From Chthoniobacter flavus (GTDB taxonomy: Bacteria; Verrucomicrobiota; Verrucomicrobiia; Chthoniobacterales; Chthoniobacteraceae): a DNA stretch of 41,095 nucleotides. Both the position numbers and the translations under genes were made by a program. The DNA is taken from NCBI GenBank assembly GCA_945861435.1, contig CAMAUX010000050.1, positions 1 through 41,095 of the forward strand. The letters are read 5' to 3'. Below, piece after piece: positions 8,314 through 15,819 of this stretch. How positions within the stretch are numbered: position 1 is the stretch's first letter; the number at the start of each line of letters is the position of its first letter. The notes beneath the pieces were generated by a model. It searched no databases. It was not told the origin of the DNA and saw only the letters and a program-made list of their open reading frames with translations.

Positions 8314-8353
8314 GCGGTCTTGGGTTCCTCGAAGACCGGATGCGCGTCTTTGA
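8314..8353 (-). pseudogene. scrap of a sulfatase C-terminal coding sequence
   Basis: Thirty-five of 40 positions are identical to 10588-10627, inside the 3' end of the first sulfatase gene. On the minus strand both code for (T/A)HPVFEEPKTAA. The flanking sequence does not continue the similarity. It looks like the last trace of a second gene with the same C-terminal module, or of a small duplication. Confidence 0.5.
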
Positions 8354-8366
8354 AGTTCTTGTACGG

Positions 8367-8435
8367 CTTGGTGCCATGGTGGCTTGGTGTGAGATTCAGG
8401 TGCGGGTTCTCACACCAAGGCACAATGGCACCAAG
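8367..8435. repeat. 69-bp imperfect palindrome, 28-bp arms
   Basis: The arm at 8367-8394 begins CTTGGTGCCATGGTGGC and ends GTGTGAGA. The arm at 8408-8435 is its reverse complement at 26 of 28 positions. The loop is 13 nt. Either strand could form a very stable hairpin. There is no T-run after it on either strand, so it is not a standard terminator. It resembles dispersed intergenic palindromes seen in other environmental bacteria, but copy number in this genome is unknown. Confidence 0.85.
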
Positions 8436-8648
8436 GTGGGAGGAGTTGGGGAATGCGGGTCCCTGTCATCCGACTCCGCAGTGCCCAGTAGGACTCCGCA
8501 GGATGCCCACAGTGGGTTTTGGGCGAAACGGCAGCGGCGGGGTACTATGCAGCGGGTGATGTGCAATTGACGCTTCCTGTGAGCGTGTTGTGGACTTGCA
8601 GTGCTTCCCCGTTTTATCCAAGTAGAGAAGCTGCAACCACCTCGCTTT

Positions 8649-9560
8649 ATGGACACAAAGCTCCGATCAATTTTGGCAAGGGAAGAACTCGAACACCTGC
8701 TTGGCGTGTTTACGGATCAAGGCGTCACGGACTCGATCTTGGGTGAATTGACGGAGGCCGATCTGAGGGAGTTGGGGGTTGATAAACTCGGGGAGCGGAA
8801 AAGGCTGCTCAGGGCTATTGAAAGCGATTCGGCGCGCGAGGCTGCCGTGCGCGCCAATTTTTGCAGGGTGGAGGGAGGCAATCTGCCTGCTTCTTCCGAG
8901 CTTGGAGCCGTAGCCGTGAGCACTTTTTATATTGGGAAGTATCCCGTGAGATGGAGTGAATTTGTGGAGGTGCGGAACTGGGCCGCCGCGCACGGGTACA
9001 ATATTGGGCAAGCGGGTTCTGGGGGGAGGGATAACTATCCGGTGACGAATGTGGACTGGTTTCAGGCGTTGAAGTGGTGCAATGCGCGCAGCGAGATGGA
9101 AAACAAGACGCCGGTGTACAAGAATGCCAAAGGGGATGTGTATCGGACTGGAGAAGAGGATCCTGTGGTGAATGAGTCAGCGAACGGGTACCGGTTGCCG
9201 AGCGAGAACGAGTGGGAGTGGGCAGCGCGAGGTGGTACGCAGACGCATGGGTACGCTTACAGCGGAAGCAAGGACATCAACGAGGTGGCGTGGTACGACG
9301 GTAACGCCGATAATCAGATACATGTGGTGGGCACGAAGGCGGCGAATGAGTTGGGGATCCACGATATGAGCGGGAATGTGTGGGAGTGGTGCTTTGACGA
9401 TTACGATTTTTGGGGCCCGTACCGGGTGCTCCGTGGCGGGAGCTGGGACGGCAACGCGGAGTACTGCGCGGTGGGGGGCCTGAACCGCCACTACCCGACC
9501 CGCAGCAGCATCCTCATCGGGTTCCGGCTGGCTCTGAGTTCAGTTCCCTGGTCGGCCTGA
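8649..9560 (+). CDS. SAM-domain plus FGE/SUMF1-fold protein
   Basis: 303 residues from ATG 8649; a GTG at 8601 would add 16 residues. Residues about 1-60 form a sterile alpha motif (SAM) domain (LLGVFTDQGVTDSILGELTE, LRELGVDKLGERKRLLRAI), a protein-protein interaction module. Residues about 75-300 form the formylglycine-generating-enzyme (C-type-lectin-like) fold: FYIGKYPVRWSEF, YPVTNVDWFQALKWCNA, GYRLPSENEWEWAARGG, NELGIHDMSGNVWEW, RVLRGGSW, IGFRLAL. True FGE uses two active-site cysteines in GGSYLCxxxYC. Here the first position is Gly and only the second Cys remains, so sulfatase activation is unlikely. Codons 267-292 end only in C or G and are rich in NNC, unlike the rest of the gene, as in target proteins of diversity-generating retroelements. 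No signal peptide. It is probably a binding protein. Confidence 0.85.
   Translation: MDTKLRSILAREELEHLLGVFTDQGVTDSILGELTEADLRELGVDKLGERKRLLRAIESDSAREAAVRANFCRVEGGNLPASSELGAVAVSTFYIGKYPVRWSEFVEVRNWAAAHGYNIGQAGSGGRDNYPVTNVDWFQALKWCNARSEMENKTPVYKNAKGDVYRTGEEDPVVNESANGYRLPSENEWEWAARGGTQTHGYAYSGSKDINEVAWYDGNADNQIHVVGTKAANELGIHDMSGNVWEWCFDDYDFWGPYRVLRGGSWDGNAEYCAVGGLNRHYPTRSSILIGFRLALSSVPWSA
9447..9524 (+). other. candidate variable region of a DGR target
   Basis: Twenty-six codons (residues 267-292) after RGGSW. Eighteen end in C and eight in G. In the 26 codons ending at 9420 only eight end in C and seven end in T. Aligned to the common DGR pattern of Asn-rich templates (NNNA..C...NRNNP.NRNNNIGFRL), most Asn positions carry other NNC codons (GAC, GGC, TAC, CAC, CGC, AGC, ATC, CTC). 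That is the outcome expected if AAC template codons were mutated at adenines. No template or reverse transcriptase was found in the window. This is an inference from pattern only. Confidence 0.45.
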
Positions 9561-9850
9561 GCACAGCACAGCACAGCGGAGCGGAGCGGGGTGGACGGAG
9601 CAGCCGCAGCGAGGGACGAGCGGAGGGAGCGGAGGACATGCCGCGGAGCGGAGCCAGCCGGAGGCGTGTGGAGTGGCGAATGGGCTTGGGGTGCGCGGCC
9701 AAAGGCGATTGGCGATTGGCGATTGGCGATTGGCGATTGGCGATTGGCGATTGGCGGCTGCGGGCGGGGTTCTCGCTGGGTGAAAAGGCGTGGTGTTTTA
9801 ATCTGGGGCCGATGCGGCCGCTTTGTGCGGCTGATGAGGGCGCGTGAGAT
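9561..9850. other. intergenic region with short tandem repeats
   Basis: No gene seen. The first 90 bp are built of AGCACAGC and GCGGAGCGGAGC-like short repeats directly after the FGE-fold gene. A perfect 7-bp array follows at 9704-9752. A GC-rich GCCGC-TTTGT-GCGGC hairpin lies at 9817-9831, between the array and the 3' end of hicA. Confidence 0.55.
9704..9752. repeat. 7-bp tandem array, seven exact copies
   Basis: GGCGATT repeated seven times without mismatch, followed by a partial GGCGG. Perfect heptamer arrays of this kind are known as short tandemly repeated repetitive sequences in some cyanobacteria. The unit is not a multiple of three and lies outside genes. Confidence 0.95.
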
Positions 9851-10066
9851 TCAAAGCGCGGAGATGAACTCCTCTGTTGTCACATGGGCTTGGCGCAGGA
9901 CGCCGGCGAGGGTGCCTGTTTTGAATTCTCGATGGTTCGGGACGACGCAACCTGACAGGCCGCGACGCAGGACGATGTGGCTGCCGCGCTGGCGGATAAT
10001 CTCGGAACCGAGGCGTTGCAGGGCGTGAATGGCTTGTGTGCCGGAGACGCGGGGGATTTCAGGCAT
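9851..10066 (-). CDS. hicA: HicA family toxin
   Basis: 71 residues, typical for HicA. The fold is that of a small double-stranded RNA-binding domain that cleaves mRNA when free. GSHIVLRR contains the conserved catalytic histidine (residue 30), and VVPNHREFKTGTLAGVLRQA is the usual C-terminal segment. The start overlaps the last 8 bp of hicB, so the two are translationally coupled with the antitoxin first. The assignment is firm. The pair sits between repeat arrays and sulfatase genes, a common accessory setting. Confidence 0.88.
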   Translation of the reverse strand: MPEIPRVSGTQAIHALQRLGSEIIRQRGSHIVLRRGLSGCVVPNHREFKTGTLAGVLRQAHVTTEEFISAL

Positions 10067-10265
10067 GCCCGTTCACTTCGAATGTCGTGAGCAGGGGGTG
10101 GCCGGTTCGTGGAAGGGGGAACTCCTCGAGATAGAGGGCCGTCGCGTCGCGCAGGTTGGCGATGGCATCGTCGACTGACGTGCCTTGGGCGGTGGTGCCT
10201 GTCTCCGGGTTGAACGCCACAAACCCACCTTCCTCTGCTGGGATGAGAACAGCGGTGAGAACCAT
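10059..10265 (-). CDS. hicB: HicB family antitoxin
   Basis: 68 residues: the short form of HicB, with the N-terminal RNase-H-like fold that binds and blocks HicA. MVLTAVLIPAEEGGFVAFNP and GTTAQGTSVDDAIANLRDAT are typical. There is no clear C-terminal DNA-binding domain, so autoregulation would need another mechanism. It precedes hicA on the minus strand and overlaps it by 8 bp. Confidence 0.85.
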   Translation of the reverse strand: MVLTAVLIPAEEGGFVAFNPETGTTAQGTSVDDAIANLRDATALYLEEFPLPRTGHPLLTTFEVNGHA

Positions 10266-10526
10266 CCATCAACCCTGCTGCAAGGTTGGAATGAGTGAAG
10301 GGGAGAGGCTCAACTCCGTCTCCCGGCGGGCAGACGCTGGTGGATCGAAATCCTGCTGGTCGAAGACAACGCGTCTCGGGAGAGTGGGGTGGAAGGCGGA
10401 CTACCGGGGCGTGCTGTCAGCCGAGCGGGAGGTTGTGCCGGTGTACGCGAACTTCACGAAGGAACAGAATGAGGCGGTGTTTCAGAAGCGCGGTGGTCGC
10501 AGCGCGGGGCGGAGCGGAGGCGGCGT
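10266..10526. other. intergenic region between hicB and sulfatase
   Basis: It must include the hicBA promoter. Two short peptides look like gene scraps: EILLVEDN in the plus-strand frame at about 10346-10369, the start typical of response-regulator receiver domains, and an unrecognised tail at 10410-10530. Neither is long enough to call a gene. Confidence 0.35.
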
Positions 10527-12644
10527 TTAGTGTGCGATACGCACGTTGCGGAAGCCTGCGCTGGAGCCGAAGACGAGAAAGTTGGCAGCGGTCTTGGGTT
10601 CTTCGAAGACGGGGTGCGTGCCTTTGATCACGACGTTTTGGATTTGGGCGGTGGCTTGGCGGCCGTGGAAGGTGATGCGCACCGGGTACCATTGGCCGGA
10701 CTCGAGTTCGAGTGGCTTGCGGGCGAGGGGTTCAACGGCGGACTTGTCCTCGCCTTGGGAGGGGTTTTTGGTGAGGCCGATGGCGGTGCGCGAGAGTTCC
10801 ACGCGGAAGCTGGCTTTGCGCTCGGAGCATTCGATGCGGAGGGAAGTGCGGTTGGCGCCGATGAGGTTCACTTCGAAGTCGATGGTGCCGTCGGTGATGG
10901 CGAGCGGTGTGCGCAGTGCTGCGGGCTGTTCTTCCTTTGCCTTTTGTGCGCCCCAGAGGCCGCTGTCGCGTGGCGTCCACTCAGCCGCGGAGGCTGTCCA
11001 TGGTTTGGGCGGGAGGTCGGAGAGGGGTTCGTTCAGGAGGATGGAGCCGGTGAGCGGAGGGAGTGGGAGCGGAAGGTTGCGCGGGGGTTGGACGTCGGCG
11101 GGTGGGAGTTGTCGGCTGTAGCCGCCGTGGCGGTAGCGGCGCAGGAGGTCCTTGAGTTCGGCGATCACTTCGGGATGTTGGGCGCTGACGTCCTTGGCTT
11201 CGGCGGGATCTTCCTGCGTGTTGTAGAGCTGGGAATGGTACTGGGCGGCGTTGGCTTTGCGTGCGCCCGGTTTGATGTCGTCGACGGGTTCGCCCTCGAT
11301 CCATTTCCATGGGCCCTTGCGGATGGCGAAGACGCCGTCGGCGCTGTGGACGATGAGGTCTTCACGCACGGGCGTGGTGGGGTCGCCGAGGATGGCGGGG
11401 AGGATGTTGCGGCTGTCTTCTGCGGCGGTGGAATGGGGTGGGAGCGTGGAGTCGAGGATTGCGGCGGTGGTGGCGAGAAGGTCGGCGAGGCTGATCATTT
11501 GGTGAGAGACGGAGTCCGGGGCGGCCATGCCTGGCCAGCGGACGAGGAAGGGGACTTTGAAGCCGCCTTCCCAGACGTCGTGTTTTCCGCCGCGCAGGCC
11601 GCCGTTGGGGCGCAGGCCAGCCTTGAATGCGGCGGTTTGGAGGAGGCGTTCGTTGTCGGGTTTGAAGACGCCGCCATTGTCGCTGGAGAAGACGACGAGG
11701 GTGTCCTTCGCGGCGTTCATGTGGTCGAGGGTTTGGAGGATGCGGCCGACGCTGCGGTCGAGTTCATGGATCCAGTCGCCGAAGAGGCCGGCGGCGCTTG
11801 AGCCAGCGAGATCTTTGTCCGGGGTGACGGGGTTGTGGACAGCGACGGGGGTGAAGTAGAGGAAGAAGGGTTTGTTTTTGGGCTGGCGCTGCAGCCATGC
11901 GGTGGCCTTGTCGGTGAGCACTTTCATGACGCGCTCGTTTTTGCGGCGTGGGGCATTGAGGTCGAGGATGCGGCCTGTGCCTTTTGCATTCTCGGTGTCT
12001 TCGGGGCCGTAGGTGGGCTGGAAGTCGTCGGAGTCAGCAACGGGCGCGTTGGATGGAAGGGAGTCTGGGAGGTGATTGTTGCGCAGGCCGAAGACGGAGC
12101 GGTTTTCGACGAAGACGCCGGTGAGGTCGCCGTGGTTGCTGGGGACGGCGAAGTGGTAATCGAAGCCGATATCGAGGGGGCCTGGGGAGAGTTCAGCGGT
12201 GTAGTCGGTGCGCGACTTCTGAGAATCGTCCGCGGTGCCGTAGCCGAGGTGCCATTTGCCGACGGCGGCGGTGGAGTAGCCGTGGGCCTTGAGGAGGGAG
12301 GCCATGTTGAGGCGTGTGGGCTCGATATGGAGCGGGGCGAAGGTGTTGAGCACTTCGTACTTGAGGGAGGTTCGCCAGCAGTAACGGCCTGTGAGCAGGG
12401 AGTAGCGCGTGGGTGAGCACACGGAGGAGGTGGTGTTGGCGTCGGTGAAACGGCGGCCTTCCTTCGCGAGGCGGTCGAGGTTTGGGGTGCGGACAAGCGC
12501 GGGGTCGGCGCCGTAGCAGCCTGCGCTGCCGTAGCCGAAGTCATCGGAGAGGATGACGACGATGTTCGGGCGCCGGGCCGCGGAGGCATTGCCGGTGGTG
12601 GCGGCGATTATGCAGAGAAGCAGGGTGGTGAGGTGGAAGCGCAT
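10527..12644 (-). CDS. secreted arylsulfatase with extra C-terminal domain
   Basis: 705 residues. Sulfatases hydrolyse sulfate esters, often on polysaccharides, using a formylglycine made from Cys. Residues 1-23 are a signal peptide (LTTLLLCIIAATTGNASA). RPNIVVILSDDFGYG carries the metal-binding Asp pair (D34, D35). CSPTR (residues 76-80) is the canonical CxPxR modification site, followed by LLTG. GKWHLG and SSDNGG are further active-site motifs. The catalytic part ends near residue 520. The remaining ~180 residues resemble a concanavalin-like jelly-roll (the DUF1080/LamG type found on PVC hydrolases). A 40-bp relic of this C-terminal region lies at 8314-8353. It is second in an operon, 36 bp after the other sulfatase. 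The substrate cannot be told from sequence. Confidence 0.92.
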   Translation of the reverse strand: MRFHLTTLLLCIIAATTGNASAARRPNIVVILSDDFGYGSAGCYGADPALVRTPNLDRLAKEGRRFTDANTTSSVCSPTRYSLLTGRYCWRTSLKYEVLNTFAPLHIEPTRLNMASLLKAHGYSTAAVGKWHLGYGTADDSQKSRTDYTAELSPGPLDIGFDYHFAVPSNHGDLTGVFVENRSVFGLRNNHLPDSLPSNAPVADSDDFQPTYGPEDTENAKGTGRILDLNAPRRKNERVMKVLTDKATAWLQRQPKNKPFFLYFTPVAVHNPVTPDKDLAGSSAAGLFGDWIHELDRSVGRILQTLDHMNAAKDTLVVFSSDNGGVFKPDNERLLQTAAFKAGLRPNGGLRGGKHDVWEGGFKVPFLVRWPGMAAPDSVSHQMISLADLLATTAAILDSTLPPHSTAAEDSRNILPAILGDPTTPVREDLIVHSADGVFAIRKGPWKWIEGEPVDDIKPGARKANAAQYHSQLYNTQEDPAEAKDVSAQHPEVIAELKDLLRRYRHGGYSRQLPPADVQPPRNLPLPLPPLTGSILLNEPLSDLPPKPWTASAAEWTPRDSGLWGAQKAKEEQPAALRTPLAITDGTIDFEVNLIGANRTSLRIECSERKASFRVELSRTAIGLTKNPSQGEDKSAVEPLARKPLELESGQWYPVRITFHGRQATAQIQNVVIKGTHPVFEEPKTAANFLVFGSSAGFRNVRIAH

Positions 12645-12680
12645 GGATAAGGGGGACGGGAGTGCGCAGTGGTGCCGGAG

Positions 12681-14135
12681 TTATTGAGCGGGTTTTGTCC
12701 CGGCGGCCTTTTTCTGGGCGGCTTTTTGGGGCGGGGGTTCTGAAGGGTAGAGGGTCTGGGGGCTTTTGGATTCGCCGGCGGGGCGGCGTGCGATGGGTTT
12801 GGTGCCGCCGATTTCGGCGCTCATTTTTTCGGCGAGTGCGCGCAGTTGGGTGACGATGTCGGGGTGTTGGTCGGCGAGGTCGGTGCGCTCGCCGATCTCG
12901 TTGGCGAGGTTGTAGAGACGGGGGATTTTCTTTGCGTCGTCGCTGGTGCCGCCCTTGCCCATGGATTCGGCCTGAGGCGCGAGAGCGAGCTTCCACGGGC
13001 CTTGGCGGACGGCTTGGAGGTTGTAGCCGCTGAAGTAGTAGTGGGCTTCGCGGGATGCGGTGGTGGTTTTTCCCAGAAGAAGGGGGGAGATGTCGCGTCC
13101 GTCGATGACCGGGGAGTTGGGGAGGGAGCCGCCGGCGAGGGAGACGGCGGTGGGGAGGAGGTCGATGGTGCCGGCGACGGTGTCGACGGAGGAACCCGGG
13201 GCGATGTGGCCGGGCCACCATGCGATGGTGGGTTCGCGCATGCCGCCTTCCCATGTGCTGCCCTTGCCTCCGCGCAGGGGGAGGGCGCTGCCGCCGTCGG
13301 GGCCTTTGACGAGCCATGGGCCGTTGTCGCTGGTGAAGAGGACGAGGGTGTGGGAGTCGAGTTTGAGGGAGCGCAGGGTGTCGAGGACCTGGCCGACGCT
13401 CCAGTCGACTTCTTCGACCCAGTCGCCGAAGCGGCCGTTGGCGGATTTGCCTTGGAAGGCTGCGCCCGGGTGGATGGGGGTGTGGACGGCGTTGTGAGGG
13501 AGGTAGAGGAGGAAGGGTTGGTCTTTGTGCTCCGTGATGAAGCGGGTGGCTTCGGTGGTGTAACGTTCTACGATCTGGGTTTGTTGTTCGTCGGTGAGGA
13601 GTTCGGCCACTTTTTCATCGCGCAGCAGGGGGACGACGGAGAGCCCTGTGGCGGAGGCTTTGCGTTGCATGTCGTTGGAGTACGGGATGCCGAAGTAGTG
13701 GTCGAAGCCCTGGCGGGTGGGGAGGAATTCGGGTTGGTCGCCGACGTGCCATTTGCCGATGCACATGGTGGCGTAACCGAGGTCTTTGAGGCGTTCGGCG
13801 ATGGTGAACTCTGCGGGGTTGAGTCCGCTCGGGCCGGCGGGGAAGAAGACTCCGGGGACGGAGACGCGCGCGCCGTAGCAGCCGGTGAGCAGTTGGGCGC
13901 GTGCGACGGAGCAGACGGGGGCGGAGTAAAAGGAGGTGAGTTTCATGCCCTCGCGCGCCATGCGGTCGAGGTGCGGGGTTTTCTGTTTGGTGGCGCCGAA
14001 GGGGCCGATGTCGGCGTAACCGAGGTCGTCGATGAAGAGGATGACGATGTTGGGTTTGCGCGCGGGTTCGGCGGCTGGGAGGTGGGAGAGTGGGGAGGCG
14101 AGGAGGCAGGCGAGAAGGGGAAGGAGGCGTTTCAT
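12681..14135 (-). CDS. secreted sulfatase with variant CSVAR motif
   Basis: 484 residues. The signal peptide is MKRLLPLLACLLASPLSHLP. Metal-binding residues lie in KPNIVILFIDDLGYADIG (D36, D37). The formylglycine site reads CSVAR (75-79) followed by AQLLTG, with Val where CxPxR or CxAxR is normal; MCIGKWHVG and FTSDNGPW follow. Length fits a single-domain sulfatase. The start was chosen at ATG 14133-14135 because it begins the signal peptide; the open frame extends upstream through a repeat-rich region. First gene of the two-sulfatase operon. Whether Val blocks maturation is unknown; Cys and Arg, the essential residues, are kept. The substrate is unknown. Confidence 0.9.
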   Translation of the reverse strand: MKRLLPLLACLLASPLSHLPAAEPARKPNIVILFIDDLGYADIGPFGATKQKTPHLDRMAREGMKLTSFYSAPVCSVARAQLLTGCYGARVSVPGVFFPAGPSGLNPAEFTIAERLKDLGYATMCIGKWHVGDQPEFLPTRQGFDHYFGIPYSNDMQRKASATGLSVVPLLRDEKVAELLTDEQQTQIVERYTTEATRFITEHKDQPFLLYLPHNAVHTPIHPGAAFQGKSANGRFGDWVEEVDWSVGQVLDTLRSLKLDSHTLVLFTSDNGPWLVKGPDGGSALPLRGGKGSTWEGGMREPTIAWWPGHIAPGSSVDTVAGTIDLLPTAVSLAGGSLPNSPVIDGRDISPLLLGKTTTASREAHYYFSGYNLQAVRQGPWKLALAPQAESMGKGGTSDDAKKIPRLYNLANEIGERTDLADQHPDIVTQLRALAEKMSAEIGGTKPIARRPAGESKSPQTLYPSEPPPQKAAQKKAAGTKPAQ

Positions 14136-14255
14136 GGGGTGGTGGAAAGAGGGAGTGAACCCCGGTGCGGGCGGTTTGATGCGAGGGAGTTTTTGGGCGG
14201 CGGGGAGTGGCGCGGCGAGGAGAATGGGTGATGGGAGGGGCCAAGTGGACAAGGT

Positions 14256-14282
14256 GGGGGGCATGGGGGGCATGGGGGGCAT
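14256..14282. repeat. 9-bp tandem repeat upstream of sulfatase operon
   Basis: Three exact copies of GGGGGGCAT, about 120 bp upstream of the sulfatase operon start. Guanine runs of six could form unusual structures. It lies in the probable promoter region, so unit number could affect spacing of control sites; that is inference. Confidence 0.85.
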
Positions 14283-14431
14283 GGCCTGCGGGGTGGTGCG
14301 CTGGGAGGGCATGCAGCGAGGGGCGTTAGAGGAGGCTCGGGAGCGGTGAGGCCCGAGCTTGCGGCTGACGAGATCGAGGTCTGGGTTAAGGGCGTGCGGG
14401 TCTGGGAGATTGGCCACCGCCAAAGGGGACG

Positions 14432-14836
14432 TCAAAAAGCTTCAATGGCGCCTTGGGTGAAGCGGGCAAAGAGATTGCGTACCGTGTTCGTTCCCGGAAA
14501 ACGTCCGATGCCGAGCATGGCGTGGAGTGCCCTGTCGAAACGCAGCCAGTCGGAGTGGGCGAATTGTTTGGCGCCTGCGATGACTGAGATCACAAAGGCC
14601 ATGACCGTGTGGGCAGGAGGGATGGCGTTTGGAGAATGGAGGGTGAAAGGCATCGTCTCCGTGAGTTTGGAATCCAGGCCAATCTGGTTGAGAAACTCGA
14701 CGGGGCTGACCAAGCCACCAAACGGAGTGACGGCCTTGGGTGTGGAGCGAATTTGAACTGGTTTTGAACCGAAAACCGGGCGGAAGGAGGAGAGAATCGT
14801 TTTGTGCGGCGGGGTGAGGTTGCGTTTGTGTTGCAA
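14432..14836 (-). pseudogene. transposase remnant, N-terminal part (IS1380/IS4-like)
   Basis: 134 residues with the N-terminal domain of a DDE transposase: VTPFGGLVSPVEFLNQIGLD, AFVISVIAGAKQFAHSDWL, RALHAMLGIGRFPGTNTVRN and LFARFTQGAIEAF. Complete relatives are about 400-470 residues, so the whole catalytic DDE region is missing. The frame stops at 14432 and the sequence beyond is unrelated. It differs from the IS1380 transposase at the window ends. No flanking inverted repeats were found. It marks a past insertion between the sulfatase operon and sodA. Confidence 0.65.
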
Positions 14837-14951
14837 CTCTCTTCAACCAAGCTCCTTCCCACGGAACGATGCTTTTTCAATTTCCGATTTCGGGTTGAAG
14901 GGGTTGTTGGGATGTGGGGGGGGCGGAGTTTGGCGGGTGTGTTGGAAGGGA

Positions 14952-14992
14952 AAGAAAAAGCCCCGGTCGCAGCGAGTGCGACGGGGGCTTTG
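14952..14992 (-). terminator. rho-independent terminator of sodA
   Basis: On the minus strand a long GC-rich stem (AAAGCCCCCGTCGCA, short loop, TGCGACCGGGGCTTT) is followed by TTTCTTTC. It lies about 30 bp after the sodA stop codon. The stem pairs over about 15 bp with one mismatch at the centre, making it the clearest intrinsic terminator in the window. Confidence 0.9.
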
Positions 14993-15024
14993 AGAGTGGG
15001 GGGGCGGGGTTTGGGACCGTGGGT

Positions 15025-15654
15025 TTACTTGAGGGCGGCCTGATAGTTGGTCTCAGCCTGCTCCCAGTTCACGACGTTCCACCAAGCCTTGAGGTAATCG
15101 GGGCGGCGGTTTTGGTAGTTGAGGTAGTAGGCGTGTTCCCAGACGTCGAGAGCGAGGACGGGCTTGCCCTCGATGCCGGCGATGGCTTTGCCCATGGCGG
15201 GGTGGTCCTGATTGGCGGTGGAGCCGACCTCGAGTTTGCCGTTGTTGACGACGAGCCATGCCCATCCGCTGCCGAAGCGGGTGGCGCCGGCTGCTTCGAA
15301 CTTGGCTTTGAACTCGTCGACGCTGCCGAAGGTGGTCGCGATGGCCTGGGCAAGCGCGCCCACGGGTGCACCGCCGCCGGCGGGTTTGAGCAGGGTCCAG
15401 AAGAAGGAGTGGTTCACGTGTCCGCCGCCGTTGTTGCGGACTGCGTTGCGGATGGCGTCCGGGACGGATGCGATGTCGGTGACGAGATCGAGGGCGGATT
15501 TGCTGGCGAGTTCAGGGGCGCTTTCGAGAGCCTTGTTGAGGTTGGCGACGTAGGCGGCGTGGTGTTTGCCGTGATGGATTTCCATCGTGCGCGCGTCGAT
15601 GTGGGGTTCGAGAGCGTTGTGGGCGTAGGGGAGTTGCGGGAGTTCGTGGGCCAT
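15025..15654 (-). CDS. sodA: superoxide dismutase, manganese type
   Basis: 209 residues; converts superoxide to oxygen and hydrogen peroxide. Metal ligands by comparison with E. coli SodA: H27 (MEIHHGKHH), H82 ([10 protein letters not shown]), D170 and H174 ([11 protein letters not shown]). Q149 in STANQD sits at the Mn-type position, and [10 protein letters not shown] also favours Mn over Fe. No signal peptide, so cytoplasmic. It is transcribed alone, with a strong terminator after it and the divergent phosphofructokinase gene 165 bp upstream. Metal preference from sequence is usually right but some members accept both metals. Confidence 0.95.
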   Translation of the reverse strand: MAHELPQLPYAHNALEPHIDARTMEIHHGKHHAAYVANLNKALESAPELASKSALDLVTDIASVPDAIRNAVRNNGGGHVNHSFFWTLLKPAGGGAPVGALAQAIATTFGSVDEFKAKFEAAGATRFGSGWAWLVVNNGKLEVGSTANQDHPAMGKAIAGIEGKPVLALDVWEHAYYLNYQNRRPDYLKAWWNVVNWEQAETNYQAALK

Positions 15655-15819
15655 AATTAGGGATCGGATGGTTGCTGGCTGATGGTTGGGTTTGGCGGGC
15701 GCGCCCCGCCGGGCGGTTTCAGAGGGGGGTGATGATGGGAAGCGGGTGGCTTAATTGCAAGGGGCCAATGCTTTTGCCTTGTGCCGGAGTGGCAGGTTGA
15801 CGCAGTGAGTGGGGGAATT

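Larger units (their letters stand above)
8187..8648. other. intergenic region: hairpin and gene scrap
   Basis: Between mqnA and the SAM/FGE gene. It holds a two-copy 9-bp repeat TGAGCAGCT (8226-8243), a 40-bp match to the 3' end of the sulfatase gene at 10527 (8314-8353), and a long imperfect palindrome (8367-8435). The remaining 210 bp upstream of 8649 must contain the promoter of the next gene; no convincing -35/-10 pair could be singled out. Confidence 0.6.

Noticed and set aside
8649..9560. Functional formylglycine-generating enzyme for the nearby sulfatases
   Set aside because: The first active-site cysteine is Gly in an otherwise aligned GGSW....YC motif, and the protein has no signal peptide.
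9704..9752. CRISPR or iteron origin
   Set aside because: The seven units are directly adjoining with no spacers, and no replication initiator gene is near.
10341..10372. Response-regulator gene start (EILLVEDN)
   Set aside because: Only about eight residues match; the frame then loses all receiver-domain features. Kept as a possible scrap only.
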